From positions 372,001-436,000 of the forward strand of contig SRSI01000055.1 of assembly GCA_005656395.1 (NCBI GenBank): DNA of 64,000 nt, given 5' to 3'. Under the pieces are notes generated by a model. It worked only from the letters and a program-made list of their open reading frames with translations. It ran no database searches and had not been told where the DNA came from. The stretch is from Strongyloides papillosus. Its lineage: Eukaryota; Nematoda; Chromadorea; Rhabditida; Strongyloididae. Both the position numbers and the translations under genes were made by a program. Within the stretch, counting starts at the first letter, position 1. Each line of letters starts with the position of its first letter. This document shows, in pieces, positions 23,644-34,999 of the stretch.

Positions 23644-24406
23644 CCCGCGATGAATTGAGAGAAGCCTCTTTCTCTCTATCTTTTTCGTTGAGCTCAGCAA
23701 TTATTTCTTCGGTAATTCTGTCTATCTCTTCTTCCTCATTCTCCATAACTTCGATATTTTCCTCATCATATCTATTGAAAGGTTCCCTGTGAATCGCTTC
23801 ATCCTCCCAATTGGGAGGAATGTCGTCGTTTCTTAGGAACTGGGACATTTGTCCATTTACAGGTAGGACTAATGCTCCATTTAATTGTTGCAGATGGTAG
23901 TCAATGGCTAGGATTTCGTTAGCATTTTCTTTAGTCAAATAACATAGTCCTATTCCGGCCTTAAATATATTAGGTACCGGTAACTGGTGCCTAATAAAAT
24001 AGGCTCCCAATTCCGGTACGTCAATGTTAAGGTTGAGTAATAGCTTGATTTGTTTGTGCTCTGAGAAGAAGAACAGGTATTTTATTCCATCAATCTTCAG
24101 CTCTCCTTTCAAGCCTTTGAAATGAGATTCTGTGACTATCATGTCTGTTTCGTCGTAGCCGACAATCCTGAATGCTCCTAAGAAGTTGAAGGGTTGTACT
24201 TGAGTGTATTTGAGGTCTTTACTCTCAATGTACTTCCCAATCATCTTAGGAGTAACCATTAAAGGTAGTCCAGAAATAGTAAAATAATAATAACTATCTT
24301 GTTTAACCATAGTAGTGATTTGAATACAAAATTTTTTTAACTGAATTTTTCTTTTAATTCCTTCTCCTTTTATATCGTCTTGATTTTGTTTACTACATTT
24401 TGCCAT
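23588..24406 (-). CDS. Extra ORF after integrase in the larger element
   Basis: 272 codons, uninterrupted, starting MAKCSKQNQDDIKGEG and running into the 3' LTR. The central part is a folded-looking domain (ITTMVKQDSYYYFTISGLPL, DVPELGAYFIRHQLPVPNIF), and the C-terminal third is a highly charged, Glu-rich helix (NEEEEIDRITEEIIAELNEK). There is no signal peptide, transmembrane helix or cysteine pattern, so it is not an ordinary envelope protein. In position it resembles the third ORF of some Gypsy elements. Its being open while gag and pol are broken is notable. Function unknown; it could be a nucleic-acid-binding accessory protein or a captured host sequence. Confidence 0.55.
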   Translation of the reverse strand: MAKCSKQNQDDIKGEGIKRKIQLKKFCIQITTMVKQDSYYYFTISGLPLMVTPKMIGKYIESKDLKYTQVQPFNFLGAFRIVGYDETDMIVTESHFKGLKGELKIDGIKYLFFFSEHKQIKLLLNLNIDVPELGAYFIRHQLPVPNIFKAGIGLCYLTKENANEILAIDYHLQQLNGALVLPVNGQMSQFLRNDDIPPNWEDEAIHREPFNRYDEENIEVMENEEEEIDRITEEIIAELNEKDREKEASLNSSREKLKQLKNQRSFPNNQIK

Positions 24407-24679
24407 TACCGTAGTGTTTCTATTTTTAGAAACATTTCTTCTTATTTTATTTAAAAATATTGTTATTTTTATTTTTCTATTGTAGTTTCTTTGATTTTAT
24501 TAGGTTCTATTTTTATATATGTTACCTAATATGCATAAACACCTATGCATATTATTTTTTTGCATCTCTTATGGCCGATTATTTTCTATTCATGTTATCT
24601 TTTTAAATTGTTATATAGATGGTGAATATAATGGTTGATGATTTTTTTATTAGTTGTTTTGTTCCTCTCCCCTCTTAAT

Positions 24680-27367
24680 TTAGTTGCTATCTCCTGATAG
24701 AGATTGTTTATCGATGTCTTTATATTTCTTTAGTTGTTTTAAATGTGCATGTATATATGTTTTTCTTCCTCTGTTAAATTTATAGCTGATCCTCCCACAT
24801 TTTAACAGGCAGCTTAGTTTACAGTTACCTGTTGTATTGTTTATATATATTATGATATATGGGCCGTCATATCTCTCATCAAATTTTCTTTGATTTCCTA
24901 CTTTGTGATATACTTTCTTTAGCACTGTAACTCCCACATTGAAAAATTGATTTTTGACAATCTTTTTGTGTGCAATATTTTCGTTTAAGTGATTTTTAAC
25001 TTTTGCTATTAATTCTTCATGATTTATTAATAATTCTGGATTGTTTAAATGATTCAAATTTTTGAGATTACTTTCTATTTTATTTTTCTTCTTCCCAAAA
25101 ATTACTTCATAAGGTATTGCTTTAGTCGTAGGATTAAATTGTTGATTATAAGTTTGTGCAATTATAGGTACTATTAAATCCCAATTTTCTTTAGCGTCGT
25201 AGCATGTTAGAGTTCCATTCATTGTTCTGTTAAATCTTTCAACCTCTCCATTAGAGGTATGATTGTGAGCAGTTGAAAATCGGATTTCTATGTTGAAATT
25301 CTTCATTGCATCCATAAAGTAGTCACTAGTAAAATAAGTTGCATTATCCATTCGAATTTCTTTTGGATAACCGAAAATTGAAAATACATAAGTTGTTAGA
25401 GTATTCAATATTGTTTCTGATTTTATGTTTCTTATTGGTAGTGCCATTGAAAATTTTGAAATATCATCAACAATACTTATGAAATATTCGTTTTTCCTCT
25501 TTGTTGTGGGTAAACTTCCTCTTATATCGATATTTAACCTTATCCATGGTCTTTCCGGTATATCCCATGTTCCTTCCCAAGTTGTCATGGTTTTGGGTGC
25601 AAACTTTACTTTTTGGCATTTTTCGCAGTCTATTGTAACTTTCATGTTTTCCCAGCAGAAGTATCTTCGTATTAATTCAGTAATTCTTTTAGCGCCGAAG
25701 TGGTCACCCAATTGAAAAATTGGTATGGTACTCTCGAACAAGAAATGTTCTCTTCTTCTCTGGTACGTATATTCTTTCTACTCCTTGTATTGTTATGTAG
25801 CCTATGTTATTTACAAATCGTATTTGTTCTGGGTACTTTTCCTTTAAAGATTTGACTTCTTCTTCACTTAGTATGAATAACTTTTCTGATATAGGTGGGA
25901 GTGAATTGATATTGTTGTGAAATAATTCAACTTGTAATGCTGCTTCTATCAAATCTGGTTAATCCTCTTCTTTTCCAGGATTTCTAGATAGTAGATCGGC
26001 TAAGACATTAGCTTTCTCTTCATTATAATAAATGTTTAAATTGTAAGACATAAGAACAATTGATATCATCTAAGTTTTGTTTGATTCTCTCGGGCTGGTT
26101 TTATTGCAAGCAGGGCTCTTTGATCTGTATATATATCAGTTGTTTTTCCTTCTATATAGTACTTGAAAGTCTTGATAACGTATACTAAAGCCAATGCCTC
26201 CTTCTCTACGACTTGCCATCTTCGTTCGATTTCATTTAGGGTTCTACTGGCACAAGATATAATCCGTAGGTATTTGTCTTCCTTGTCTTCCTGAAGCAAA
26301 ATACCACTTATTGCATAATCCGAAGCATCCGTGTGTATCACAAATTCTCTACTCATATCTGGTGGTGCAAGTATAGGTGCTTGCCTTAACTTCTCTTTTA
26401 GCAACTTGAAAGTATTTTCCTGTTCTTCATCCCATTTGAATTCTCTCTTTTCACTCAGCAAGTGGGTTAATGGAGATGTAATCTTTGCATAATTGAGGAT
26501 AAATCGTCTAAAATAATTCGTAGCTCCAAGAAAACTTCTGAATTCTTTTCTGTTAGTTGGTGCTCTTAATTTGCTAATAGCTTCTATTTTATCAGAATTA
26601 ATTTCAATGCCTCTTTGAGAAATGACATGTCCAAGAAATTCGACTCTTTCTTGTAATAACTTGCATTTCTTCAGTTTGGCTTTCATACCAACCTCCTTTA
26701 GTTTCTTTAACACTTTCTCTATATCTTGCAAGTGATTCTACTTCTTTCCGAAAATTATTATATCGTCTAAGTATACTACCACAAAATTTCTCATTTCCCG
26801 ATGTTTTCCTCCATTGCTTTCTGGAAAGTTGATGGACTTCCAGATAATCCCATTGGCGTAACGTTATATTGGTACAGTCCTTTGGGTGTAAGAAAAGCTG
26901 TTATTTCTTTTGACTTTTCTTCTATGGGTATCTGGAAAAATCCAGAGGCGAGATCAATAGTTGTATACATTTCGTTTCCAGAGACTTTATCCAAGACATC
27001 CTCGATTAATGGTAAAACAGATGTCTCTTCTTTAGTCAGTAAATTCACTTCTCGATAATCTACCACTTTCCTCCAATCTCCTGTCTTCTTCTTGACCATC
27101 ACCACAGCTGAAGCCCATGGTGATCTCGATTTTTCTATCTGTCCTTCCTTCAACATGTCGTCTACTATGTCCATCATTGCCTTTTCTTGCTCTGGTTCAT
27201 ATTTTCTCAAAGCATGTCGAACTACTTTTGATCCTTCCTTTAAATTAACCTGATGCCTTATCATTCCTGTATACCTACCAGGTTCATGTGCGTACTCATA
27301 GAAGACTTCTTTGTATTTTAAAATTAGATCTTTAATTTCTTCTGGCAGCTCTGTAATATTTAATAGT
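24680..27367 (-). pseudogene. Gypsy-type pol: reverse transcriptase, RNase H, integrase (broken)
   Basis: Reading leftward: pre-RT segment ending [19 protein letters not shown] fingers and palm ([28 protein letters not shown]), then a frame change near 26,790 just before VVYLDDIIIFGKK, and a stop right after it (near 26,737). The frame from 26731 carries the thumb (VEFLGHVISQRGIEI) and RNase H (HTDASDYAISG, TDIYTDQRALL). The end of RNase H (LADLLSRNP) lies in another frame near 25,970. Integrase follows: zinc finger split across a frame change near 25,740, then DIRG, RMDNATYF and NGEVERFNR for the DDE triad. Members of this family copy the RNA genome and insert the cDNA. At least three breaks prevent that here. 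Confidence 0.88.
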
Positions 27368-29518
27368 TCATTGTTCGTTAATGGTTTGGTTCTTTACTTT
27401 TCCGGTAAATCTTCTTCCCATATAAGTACCAACAATTGCTATCATACATGCTCCGAAAACAGACATAGTGCTTAAACCTTCGGTTAATCTGAATGATCGA
27501 ACTAATTCTTCTATTGCTCCTTCATGATCTTGTTTTTGTGCTTTCATCATCACTTTCATGACGCTGTGTGATAATTGATCTTCTTGCTCTTCCACTTTCG
27601 GTCTATTCATTGTTGACGAAAGAATTGGACGAAATTCGTTAAAAGAGTGGTACATTGTAGAGTTTTGTCCCCCAACTTTTCTCTTAGGTTTTTCTGGAGA
27701 TGGAAGGAGAGGTGATTTGGGATCAATTTCTGTTGGTCTGTAGAATAATTTGGCACCCATGTCTAATATAGCTTGGAAGGCATTTTTCTTGTTTTCTTCA
27801 GATTCAATGTGGATGATAGAATCCTTACTTTGTTTTTCATGATTACTACTAGAATGATTCTCTTCTTCCACTAATCCAAAGGTTGGATTTTCATCTTCTT
27901 GTTCATTGTACTTTTCTACAGCATGTTCTTGGACTTCCTCTGAGTCTAATTCCGCTTGCACAGCTATTTGTTGTCTGTCAATTGGTCCAACTTTCTTAAG
28001 TCTTTCTGCATACAATTCTTCTATCTCTCTTTGATATCTTCCTATGTCGGCTGTAGCACTTCGTTCGAGCATTGCATACGGTGCTGTCCACAAGTCTGAA
28101 GGTAATGTATTTTGTTTGTATTTGCTTGTTACATATCTGTTTCATACTAGTCAATATCTATCCTTGGGTCTATCTCCTGCTGCTACCTCCATATCGGCTT
28201 GATACCATTCTATTGAATCATCGTGAAACATTGCAGAAATGTTTGTGGGTTGATAACAGTCTTTTGTCACTTCGTTGTAAAATCCTTTCTCTTCAAGTTG
28301 GCAATCGCAATCGCCATAATTGTCTTTTCTAGCTTCAAATCTCAGTTTGTCACTTCCTCTAGCATTAATAAAAACATTGTTGTCTCCAATCATCGGCATA
28401 TATCTGATTACTTGACACTTTGTATTTCCATTCATTACTTTAAAGATGTCAGAAACATATTTTGGTGTTGAACTTAATGCATAAATTACCGGAGTTGATA
28501 GTAGGAAGCAGAGAAATATGAGCATTGTTTTAAGTTTTCTTGCATAGCGGGGAGCAACCTTAATTTGCTTAATTTCTTTTTCGTCTTTTTCTCCTCGAAA
28601 GTAATTTTCACATGCGATCATTAATGCTTTAAGCTCATCATTCGGTTTGCTAATAGTTTTACGTACAAAATTTTTGTTAGCAGGTCTTCTTTTTCTTCCA
28701 CAGCAGAATTGAATAAGATGTCCTTCTTTTCCACAGAATTTGCATTTGGCTTTAGGTTTTCTACAATCCTTTCTTAAATGTCCTTTTAATCCACAGTTTT
28801 GGCAAGTTATCCCTTCAGTTCTAGTGATTCCTAATACCTTTGGTCTTACATATGGATTTCTATCCCTATTTGTTCTCTCCCTTTCGGCGAATTATCCCTC
28901 AAGAAATTTCGTTTTCTTCATAGCAAACTCCAAACATTTCTCTTTTCCAGATACTGCAGGTATTTCCTTTCCTAGCTTTGGTTTTAATGCCGTTACGTAG
29001 ATGTTGATCAGCTTGTATTTCAAAAAGTTCTTCTCGCAAGAGTCATCAGCAGTTTCTACAATTTTATAAACTTTTTCTTCATAACCAGGGTATAGTTCGT
29101 TTAGTTTTCTAAGGAATCTCGTGTTAAAATCGACAACGGATTCATTCTCTTTCTGTTTCAAAGTTCTCATTACTCTGGCGTCAAACTTTTCCATTAATTC
29201 ATGATTGTATGCGCTTCTTACAACTTCTAAAAGAATTCCAAATTGACAATCCGGACTACCTTTCCTCCATCTACGATAACATTCACTTAAGCGATTGTTA
29301 AGTAGTATGTCGACCAAGGCTCCAAAGAAATTTTTAAGTTCTTCTCTTCTTAGTTCTCTTAGGTGAATACTAGGCGATACTCGTTTGATGGCATTCATAT
29401 TATGCTCAAAGAATTTTCTTACCTCCTGAGCTGACGGCAGACGTTCCTTGTTGACCATAAAGTGGCTTAAGAACTTTGGGCCTATTGGGCCTTCATTTTG
29501 TTTGTTCAATATCTCCAT
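27368..29518 (-). pseudogene. Gag with two zinc knuckles plus membrane-type region, one frame with stops
   Basis: A single minus frame runs through the whole interval with in-frame stops near 28,892, 28,151 and 28,142. Part 1 (29518-28892) is a capsid-type gag (RWRKGSPDCQFGILLE, ESVVDFNTRFLRKLNEL). Part 2 has two CCHC knuckles, CQNCGLKGHLRKDC and CKFCGKEGHLIQFC. Part 3 begins with a hydrophobic helix (LKTMLIFLCFLLSTPVIYAL), then a Cys-containing segment with an NIS glycosylation site; after the stops an acidic region ends with a second hydrophobic helix (STMSVFGACMIAIVGTYMG) and a basic tail. Pol starts in another frame. No clear D-T/S-G protease was found; AILDMGAKLF is the only faint candidate. 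Confidence 0.75.
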
Positions 29519-30447
29519 AGTAGTAGTAATAAGATTATTAGTAGTTAAGAATTTGGTATCCCAAATTAAGTATGAGACTTATCTGATTTTCATTTCTTTA
29601 TATACTCTGAATTTGGCCATATTGTCTTTGTTGTTTGATCGGTTATCTTGCACTTTTATCTTTAAAATTTCTTGAGTTTCTTATTTTAATTCTATTTTTA
29701 GATCTGCTTGATTTTAATTTTCTATCTTTTTGATCTTTAATCTTATTTTAGAAATTTTTTGTAGTAAATGGTATATTCTTTGCAATGACAATTTTCTTTT
29801 TGCTAATAAGCATTTTCTTTTTTTAATGACCTTATTATGTCCTTTACCTGATCAAAGAACAAATCGTTTCAGGTATTTAAGAAATAATTAAAGTTTCTTT
29901 CGTTTATATCTGTTTTCTCTAGAGATTTTGATTATTTGTCAGGATCCTTGTAGAAACATCAATTTTCCTTAGACATCCTTACTGCAGTTTATCCTTGCTG
30001 TCGAAGTGAATTTTTACCATACGATGATTGCCATATGGCGTTTTCGTTTTCCTTTCCGTGCCTGGTTTAACTCGTATCCATCCGTTAAAACTCTTCTTAG
30101 GTGGTACTTTACCAAAACGATGTAGGAGATTTATGCGCCCTTCACACTGCGGTGGTTTGAACCATAATTCATTACAATCTCATTTTGGCTGTTCACCCGT
30201 CGATAAACTCGCCTCTCCTACGTGAGTCTTCTAGATTTAATCACAGCTTCTATCATCTAATCTCCCTCCATAGATTAGGATATTCACTTCTTATCATCGC
30301 TGATGTCCTTCCTCTTTCTGCAACTTTCTCCATGTCATTGGCTTCATTTCCGTGCAGATGGGTTTAGAGGGAATTGTCATTGTCTTGTTGGTAATTTTCT
30401 GAACAGGTAATCTACTGTTATACTTGTTGTTTTATCCATTTTATCTC
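29519..30447 (-). other. Leader of the larger element with broken coding sequence
   Basis: Between 5' LTR and gag. About 60 codons near 30,180-29,990 remain readable (FGKVPPKKSFNGWIRVKPG), basic and broken on both sides by stops. It may be an upstream part of gag or a small lost ORF. Confidence 0.45.
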
Positions 30448-30458
30448 GGTGGAACCTC
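30448..30458 (-). other. Putative primer-binding region of the larger element
   Basis: GAGGTTCCACC in the element's sense, directly inside the 5' LTR; identical to 18422-18432 in the smaller element. The tRNA that would match was not identified. Confidence 0.45.
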
Positions 30459-30832
30459 GTTATGGTTAGATAGTGTAGCTAGTTCATAATTAATGAAGAT
30501 AAAACGAAGAGATAATATTTATAGATTTTATTAATATAAATACAACAATAATAATAATATTTCATCATATCGGAAACAATTCGTAGGAGATATAAATACA
30601 TCCATGATAACTTAACTCTTCATTTCTTGATCTCCTTTTATACTCGTATATATGGCCAAAGATCATTGCACTTTTCTATTTTCAGAATTGCATTCATTTT
30701 ATTCATCTTTCAAATACTATTTTAAATTTCTCATTTTCTAAAAGTGCATTTTTGCATATTTTATAACTCTTTTGCTTTTTTTTTATTTAAACATCTAATG
30801 ATGATCTCTGATCATTTGATTACCTTAACTCC
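30457..30832 (-). repeat. 5' LTR of the larger element
   Basis: Partner of 23274-23643; edges approximate. Confidence 0.75.
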
Positions 30833-30839
30833 TTTTTTA

Positions 30840-31310
30840 ATTCTTTAATAAATCATTGTAACATCTTATTTAATATAATAAGTTTTTTTTACGAATTCAT
30901 TTTTAAATTTAAAAATCATTTCTATCTGACTTAATCATCTTATAATAAACATTGACTTATTATTATCACTTAAATATAAAATTACAATGATATTTTTTAA
31001 AGAAATCAATTCCAAATATCACTTTTTCAAGTGACAAAATTTAAAACATATTTGTTCTTTTTATAGTGTTTTTCTCTTTCGATTTTATTTTATTTTTAGT
31101 TACTCCTTTTTTTCTAGATTATTCTTTTTATTACTTTGGTGTCTTTGTTTTGATCGATATTTTGACTATACCCTCTTATTCTTTGATAGAAGCATATTTG
31201 TATTTTTCTCTAATTTTGATATTATCCATGATGTTATTTTCTCTCTCAATAGAAAGTTTTCATCTTCTAATGAAAATTTATGAAGCTTTTATTTTTTAAC
31301 TTGCGCGATT
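30840..31310. repeat. Old degraded repeat, right copy
   Basis: Aligns with 20748-21235 and begins within ten bases of the LTR edge. The sequence to 31,718 is further decayed repeat without a gene. Confidence 0.65.
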
Positions 31311-31718
31311 TTATATATTCTCTTGCTTTTGTTATTAACATGATTAATCCTTCCGCTATGAAGTAATTTTCTTATTTTATAATTGACCGTTCTATTTTTA
31401 ATTAATATAATTACATGTATTCTCTTATATCTTTTTGACAATTTTTTTATTGCTTATTTTATTTAAAATTTGCTTTAATATGACATGTCCAAAGTGAAAA
31501 GTTCTGATTTATATTTTTTTTGTTGAAATTAACAAAAATATATTTAAGATGGTAAAATACTCCTCTACTCCACTTTTTTTAATTTTAGCTTATTCTTCAA
31601 CGTATGATTCAGCAGATATCATTACGGTTTCTAAGCTCTTGTTACTGTTTTATTAAATTATAGACGATACTCCCGTATAGAATAGTTCGGCACGTGCTTT
31701 CGAAGACTATAAGATACG

Positions 31719-31833
31719 ATTTATTCATCATATTGTGGACCAAAAGCTGCAAATGTCGTTTGAAATTTATAAAAAATTGATATGACATAAATCATAATGT
31801 GCTGATAAAATTTTTAAATGTAATTCACTTTAA
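31719..31833 (+). pseudogene. 3' fragment of a DUF19 secreted protein gene
   Basis: Matches the last about 110 bp of the gene ending at 44,948, including TTCATCATATTGTGGACC, GATATGACAT and TAATGTGCTGATAAAAT-like words and the final stop. Small indels break its frame. The 230 bp after it also match the DNA after 44,948. The 5' nine-tenths of this copy are missing: the transposon block abuts directly. Confidence 0.75.
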
Positions 31834-32362
31834 ATTTTTAATTACAATATAAATTTTTACTATATGTTAAAAAGTAATAAAATTTTTTCATTAATAATTA
31901 GAAAGTTTGAATAATTCATATGTCGGAAGGTAGTTTTTAGCTTCAAATGATAATAATGTAATTAACTTTCTTGATAGAAATTTTATATGAAAATTACGTG
32001 ATTAAATGAGGCGATTGTTTGTAAAATTTAACTTTAAAAGGTAAACAAATATTTTTAATTTTTTATAAACACTCTTGAAAATAAGAATATTTCTACCAAT
32101 TAGTTAATAATAATGAAGTCGAAATTATCACTAATGAATTCAGCTTGACGTGAAAAAAATCTGATTATAATCTGATAGAAGCTAACATTTTGTACACTAT
32201 CTATTTTTACCGTCTTTTGATTATTTAAAGTTTTTTGTTTAATTTTAAATAATGAGTAACAATTTGGTAAAAAAAAAAGGTATCGAAATACATACAATTG
32301 TTTCCACGTGTTATCATGGTTCTTCTTTATATTTTGCGGTAAAAATATATCTACAATAATTA

Positions 32363-32380
32363 TGATAAAACGTTTTATCA
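32363..32380. promoter_or_regulatory. Palindromic double TGATAA site upstream of DUF19 gene A
   Basis: TGATAAAACGTTTTATCA, a perfect 18-bp palindrome, 85 bp before ATG 32466; another TGATAA follows 8 bp on. TGATAA is the site used by nematode intestinal GATA factors of the ELT-2 type. The equivalent site stands at the same distance in the two other intact copies. Confidence 0.6.
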
Positions 32381-32465
32381 TTTAAAATGATAACATTTTA
32401 TATCGTTGTTAGCATTACATAAACATGTTAAAATATACTAATATAATTAAAAATTTCACTTGGCA

Positions 32466-33158
32466 ATGCATAACTTAATTCAATTTCTAAGCATAGCTAA
32501 TATTGTAAGCAATCTTCCAACGTCAACATGTCCTCCATATACATATACCGTAAATTATAAATTTTAATCAATAAAATATATTTGTTAGAATGTTGTTAAT
32601 TGTTATAGAAGTTACTTCGAATATTTCAACTTAACAATTGGACCAAATTTAGAATTCCCAGATTATCAAACTTATAAATCTAATAGAGCAAAACTTGAGT
32701 CAACCTCAGAAGTTGTAGATTTTATAAATGATTGTTATATACGAAATAGACTAGCATCGTGCCTCGGTATTGATACTTACTGTATAAATCCTAATGATCT
32801 ATCAAAAATTGGCAAATTTAAATATAATGATAACTTTCAATACTCTAGTGATTATAGCATGACAAGCTATGAATGTACTGCAGAATACAATTATATCATA
32901 AACAATTATAATTGCTTAATTAATGTCAATTACCTCTCCCAAGATGAAATATCAAATTGTGTAGAAAATTATCTTAAAAATATTCCAAGTGAAGGTCAAT
33001 GTCCAGCTATAAATGATTATATTAGCTGTTTTGATACCGTCTATTCAACACATTGTGGTGAGAAAGCTGGGGATTTATTTTGTAATGTGCTTACAATTGG
33101 TCATAATATACAATTTCCAGAATGTAATGGAAAGTTAATGACATGCAATTCTTTATAA
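32466..33158 (+). CDS. Secreted T20D4.11-like (DUF19) Cys-rich protein, gene A
   Basis: Exon 1 32466-32549 (signal peptide MHNLIQFLSIANIVSNLPTS), 39-bp intron, exon 2 32589-33158; 217 residues. About 14 Cys lie outside the signal, with the nematode T20D4.11-like spacing: NCYRSYFEYF near the start, SCLGIDTYC in the middle, a YEC/YNC pair, and THCGEKAGDLFCNV near the end. Predicted to be exported and disulfide-rich. The family is large in nematodes and its molecular function is not known. Exon sizes (84 and 570 bp) are identical to genes B and D, as expected for recent tandem copies. The palindromic GATA-type site upstream suggests intestinal expression, which is inference. Confidence 0.82.
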
Positions 33159-34004
33159 AAAATATTTACATTATTCTGAAATAATACTAACAAATTGAAA
33201 ACCCGTATTTGTTTTTCATAACAACATATTTCTATGAATAATTAAAAAAAAAGTCCTATCTAAAAATATTTTGTTTTACTCGTTAAAATATGTACGCAAC
33301 GAAAAATGCATCGTTAAAATTTTGATCTCATATGTTCAAATTTTAATTCTAAAATTTCTCATGTAAGTAGATTTCAATGTGGATTACCATAATTTAAAAA
33401 AAAAAAAATTTTCTAAAATAAATAAAATTGAGGTTGAAGTGCCAAAAATTGCAATAATTTTAAAACTAATGGTTACGTCTATTTAATAATTTATTTTTCA
33501 CCTACACATGCAAATTCAGTATGTATTTGTGCCAATACTGTATTAAATAATCCAGTTATTTAAAAATTAAGAGAATCGCAGTTTTTTTAGATTCTCAGAA
33601 GACTTTTTGTTAGAAAAATATAAAAAAAAAATTAGATTTGTAATATGAAATAGAAGTGCTGATTTAATAAAGGTAAGTTTTATTAGTAAGAAGATATTAT
33701 AAGGTTACAACATTTTAGAAGATTATTTTAACTAGACTGCTTTGATGTTCTAAAGGCTTGTATTTATATATTGCTTCAGTGGTATGAGTAGGAGGTTGGG
33801 AATGATTTCTAAGTATATGTGGGCTTTAATGTGTTGTTAGGTTTTCTTAGAATTGAATGTGGGTTGTTGTGGAGTTGATTAATGTTCCCTACATTACAGA
33901 TTCTAAAGAGAATTCAACTTTGTGAATTTACATAGATAAAAATAGGGATAAATATTTGGGTAAAATAAAATAAATTTCTCTTATCTAATCATATTTGTAT
34001 TTTC
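33159..34004. other. Intergenic with a G-rich strand segment
   Basis: The first 200 bp match the DNA after genes B and D. About 33,770-33,880 is strikingly G/T-rich on the plus strand (AGGAGGTTGGGAATG, GTGGGTTGTTGTGGAG), unlike the surroundings. No gene seen. Confidence 0.5.
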
Positions 34005-34270
34005 TTGATTTGTGATTAATTTTATCGCAGTTATTTCATACATAAAAATGAAAACAATAGTTAAAGGATTTATAAAATAAGTTTCTGTTTTTTTGTTATA
34101 TTATTCTTATCTTAAAACTTAGATTTCATTTTACAATACATTTCAAAATACTAGATCAGAAGTTGATTTTAAGTAAAATTAAAAATACTTTCATAAAGGG
34201 CTTTTGTTACATATCATAATATTTTTATTATTATGTTTCAATAGTCTGAATCACAATAAATTAGGTTTTT
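34005..34270 (+). repeat. Tandem non-coding unit, copy 1
   Basis: About 265 bp, from TTTCTTGATTTG to the run before ATAAATTAGG; aligns with 34430-34700 (landmarks AAAACAATA, AATAAGTTTCT, TTTAAGTAAAATTA, TTATGTTTCAATAGT). Confidence 0.6.
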
Positions 34271-34429
34271 ATATAAAATTATATTCATCTATTACTTCAA
34301 CTTTCTTATGCTGTTTTTCAAAATTATTTTTAAAAGTCGAACTTATTAAAAATAATACACACAAAAAATAAAAAGGACACAGGTTTGCATAAAATGTAAC
34401 AAATTTGTCCCACCTAAAAAAATTTGAAT

Positions 34430-34700
34430 TTTCTTGATTTGCGACAAATTTTATCACAATTATTTCGTATATAAAAATTAAAACAATAACTAGAGAATTA
34501 TTTAAATAAGTTTCTATTTTTTAGTAAATTTTTTTTATTTTAAAACTTAATTTGCCTTCTACAATACATTTTAAAATACAAGGTTAGATATTAATTTTAA
34601 GTAAAATTACAAACACATTCATAAAAAAACATTTTTAACATATTACAGTACACTTTTTTTATGTTTCAATAGTTTGAGTTATCATTAAATTATATTTAAT
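34430..34700 (+). repeat. Tandem non-coding unit, copy 2
   Basis: Partner of 34005-34270 in the same orientation. No coding content. Confidence 0.6.
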
Positions 34701-34999
34701 GTGAAATTTTCATATTTGATAGTCTACATTTTTTTATAATATCTTTTAAAGATCATCTTTAAAAATTAAACTTATGAAAAGCTATAGCAGTAATGTTTTC
34801 TAAAAAGAAAACTAATAGTACCTAAAGATGGGAAATCATCCCAAAAATATAGAGTTTTTAATAATAATTTCTAACTTTTATTGTAATTGAAGTCATCATT
34901 TTATTATACTAATAAAGAATTATTAAGAAATTAGGGGTTGATTTCAAAGTTCTTTGTATGCCAATAATCAATTTTCTTTTAAAATTAATACTCTATAAA
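34701..34999. other. AT-rich spacer between repeat units
   Basis: Nothing recognisable. Confidence 0.4.

Larger units (their letters stand above)
23274..30832 (-). mobile_element. Ty3/Gypsy-like LTR retrotransposon, 7.5 kb, minus sense, inactivated
   Basis: LTRs at about 23274-23643 and 30457-30832 align through most of their length (shared words TAGTGTAGCT, GTACATTTTTGCATATTTT-like and ATGATCTCTGAT). Element order in its own sense: 5' LTR, GAGGTTCCACC motif, about 0.9-kb leader with broken coding sequence, gag with two zinc knuckles, a membrane-type region in the gag frame, pol (reverse transcriptase, RNase H, integrase), an extra ORF, a purine-rich GGGAGAAG tract and the 3' LTR. Several stops and frame changes interrupt it. 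The LTR outer limits are uncertain by several bases and no target duplication was secured. Confidence 0.88.

Noticed and set aside
28072..29675. Plus-strand open frames across the larger element
   Set aside because: They are antisense to gag and lack any domain.
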